Assembly (NCBI RefSeq): GCF_023806465.1
Contig: NZ_JAMSLS010000001.1
Span: 711,659 to 775,658 of the forward strand
DNA length: 64,000 nucleotides
Direction of reading: 5' to 3'
Source: Thermomicrobium sp. CFH 73360
GTDB lineage: Bacteria; Chloroflexota; Chloroflexia; Thermomicrobiales; Thermomicrobiaceae
Position numbers and translations under genes: made by a program. How positions within the stretch are numbered: position 1 is the stretch's first letter; each line of letters begins with the position of its first letter. The notes below the pieces were generated by a model. The model was not told the DNA's origin. It made no database searches and saw nothing but the letters and a program-made list of their open reading frames with translations. Positions 63,046 to 64,000 of this stretch are shown in pieces.

Positions 63046-64000
63046 ATGAGAGGGAAGCCGTCGTTACCTCGAGGTGTACTCTTCATCATGACGCTTGTAC
63101 TCATCGCACTCGTGCCAGGCTTGGTACTGGCCGATGAGGTTCGTGTCACCGGCAACGCGATCGTCATCAGCGGGGGCGTCAAGACGGTGACAATCACGGC
63201 CGGGGGCTCGGCGACTGTCAGCTATTACATCCAGCAACAGCCAGCCAATCAGGACGGACAGCAAGGGTGCAATGCCAACGATGGGAGCCCGGCAACGCTG
63301 ACCTTCAAAGCGAATGGCTCCCCGATCTCTTCCACCGGCACGACTGTCACAGCGAATCCGTCCTCGCTGACCTTTACGCAGTGCGGACAAGGGAACAGTC
63401 AATCCGTCACGTTCAGTTCCTCAATTCCAGGTAACTACGTGATCACCGTCCAAGTGTCTGATACCGGGCCTGGCTCCTATGATGCGAATCCCGCCACCTT
63501 TACCCTGATCGTCAACCCGCCGCCTGATTCAACACCGCCACTCATCACCCCAGCCATCTCCGGTACGCTCGGCAATGGCGGCTGGTACGTCAGTGACGTC
63601 ACGGTGACATGGAGTGTTACTGATCCCGAGTCGTCAGTCACCAGCACCAGCGGCTGCGGCCCGACGACCATCACCTCCGATACGACCGGACTCACGCTCA
63701 CCTGTACCGCGACGAGCGCCGGCGGGACAGCATCGCAGGCAGTCACTATCAAGCGCGATGCAACTCCGCCCGCGATTTCGTGTGCTGTTCCAGATCAGAG
63801 TATGTGGTACGGCGACAACGTATCGGTCTCTTGCAGCGCCAGCGACAGCACATCCGGCCTCGCCGGACCGTCCACCTTCACTCTAAGCACGAGCGTCCCG
63901 GTCAGCACCGAAACCTCGGCTGCCACGACGAACTCTCAAACTGTGAGCGACTACGCTGGGAACACAGCGACGGCCGGCCCCTTCACCTTCAAGATCGACC
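63046..64000 (+). CDS. secreted Ig-like repeat protein (3' truncated)
   Basis: 318 residues are visible from ATG 63046 (GGGGAGGGTGAGAGG upstream), open to the window edge. The signal peptide is MRGKPSLPRGVLFIMTLVLIA to LVLA. The mature part holds beta-sandwich repeats: about 30-150 (VRVTGNAIVISGGVKTVTIT to YDANPATFTLIV), then 155-245 (DSTPPLITPAISGTLGNGGWYVSDVTVTWSV...) and a third starting at DATPPAISCAV. The NGWYVSDVTVTW pattern is typical of bacterial Ig-like surface repeats. It is likely a surface or secreted structural protein. Confidence 0.85.
   Translation, partial: MRGKPSLPRGVLFIMTLVLIALVPGLVLADEVRVTGNAIVISGGVKTVTITAGGSATVSYYIQQQPANQDGQQGCNANDGSPATLTFKANGSPISSTGTTVTANPSSLTFTQCGQGNSQSVTFSSSIPGNYVITVQVSDTGPGSYDANPATFTLIVNPPPDSTPPLITPAISGTLGNGGWYVSDVTVTWSVTDPESSVTSTSGCGPTTITSDTTGLTLTCTATSAGGTASQAVTIKRDATPPAISCAVPDQSMWYGDNVSVSCSASDSTSGLAGPSTFTLSTSVPVSTETSAATTNSQTVSDYAGNTATAGPFTFKID

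Noticed and set aside
1..64000. tRNA, rRNA, tmRNA, insertion sequence or phage genes
   Set aside because: Looked for typical arms, conserved segments and transposase motifs on both strands; none found by eye.

Overview
The window is about 64 kb of high-GC DNA that reads as bacterial chromosome, most likely from a thermophilic member of the Chloroflexota, class Thermomicrobia. The support is indirect. The run aroQ / M24 peptidase / efp / accB / xseA / xseB is present, as are two F420-type luciferase-family oxidoreductases, a type II NADH dehydrogenase, a CtaG-type oxidase assembly factor, a VPS10/BNR-repeat protein, and secreted proteins with the ARFEY(H/W)PE repeat common in that group. GTG starts, 4-base GTGA or ATGA overlaps and convergent 3' overlaps are frequent. 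I found no tRNA, rRNA, intact insertion sequence, phage gene or CRISPR array.

Layout. 1-4.4 kb: tail of a secreted repeat protein, then a tight housekeeping operon for aromatic amino acids, peptide turnover, translation, fatty acid synthesis and exonuclease VII. 4.4-6.0 kb: a gene-free island with one near-consensus sigma-70 promoter facing into it. 6.0-16.6 kb: secreted subtilisin with CARDB domains, a membrane/endonuclease-exonuclease-phosphatase fusion, a GT-C-like membrane protein, a GAF-PAS-GGDEF-EAL protein and an SDR enzyme. 16.6-26.5 kb: a V8-like protease with three copies of an unfamiliar C-terminal repeat, a LmbE deacetylase, a 1064-residue BNR protein, a divergent HIT/Fpg pair and threonine synthase. 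27-33.5 kb: GT4 glycosyltransferase; a minus-strand operon of a GatC-like small protein, amidase and LLM oxidoreductase; then a yybP-ykoY (Mn2+) riboswitch in front of a TerC protein, followed by a tandem UspA.

33.4-46.4 kb: KimA-like APC transporter with a hidden 47-codon Cys/His-rich ORF upstream, CtaG, an ArsR (CVC motif) with a Cys-rich flavoprotein, an amidohydrolase preceded by a 34-residue ORF with an in-frame duplication, an M28 peptidase, a PfkB kinase, a GH13 glucosidase and a small membrane protein. 46.8-53.2 kb: an unfamiliar internally duplicated protein, an MshC/CysS-like ligase, a peroxiredoxin whose peroxidatic cysteine codon is TGA with a SECIS-like hairpin just downstream, NDH-2 and a second LLM oxidoreductase. 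53.1-57 kb: a four-gene minus-strand run HAD / GH-like / VOC / DinB. 57-64 kb: a HEPN-MNT pair flanked by gene remnants, an FAH-family protein, and two divergent secreted proteins, each with its own strong promoter.

The main result is the candidate selenoprotein peroxiredoxin at 50335-50811. The TGA sits exactly where the catalytic cysteine belongs, the frame is open on both sides, and a perfect 8-bp hairpin with a GUUG loop starts 10 nt after it. The second is the manganese riboswitch with a competing 13-bp hairpin. About one sixth of the window is gene-free in stretches of 350 to 1600 bases; some hold recognisable gene remnants, promoters or small ORFs with strong Shine-Dalgarno sites.
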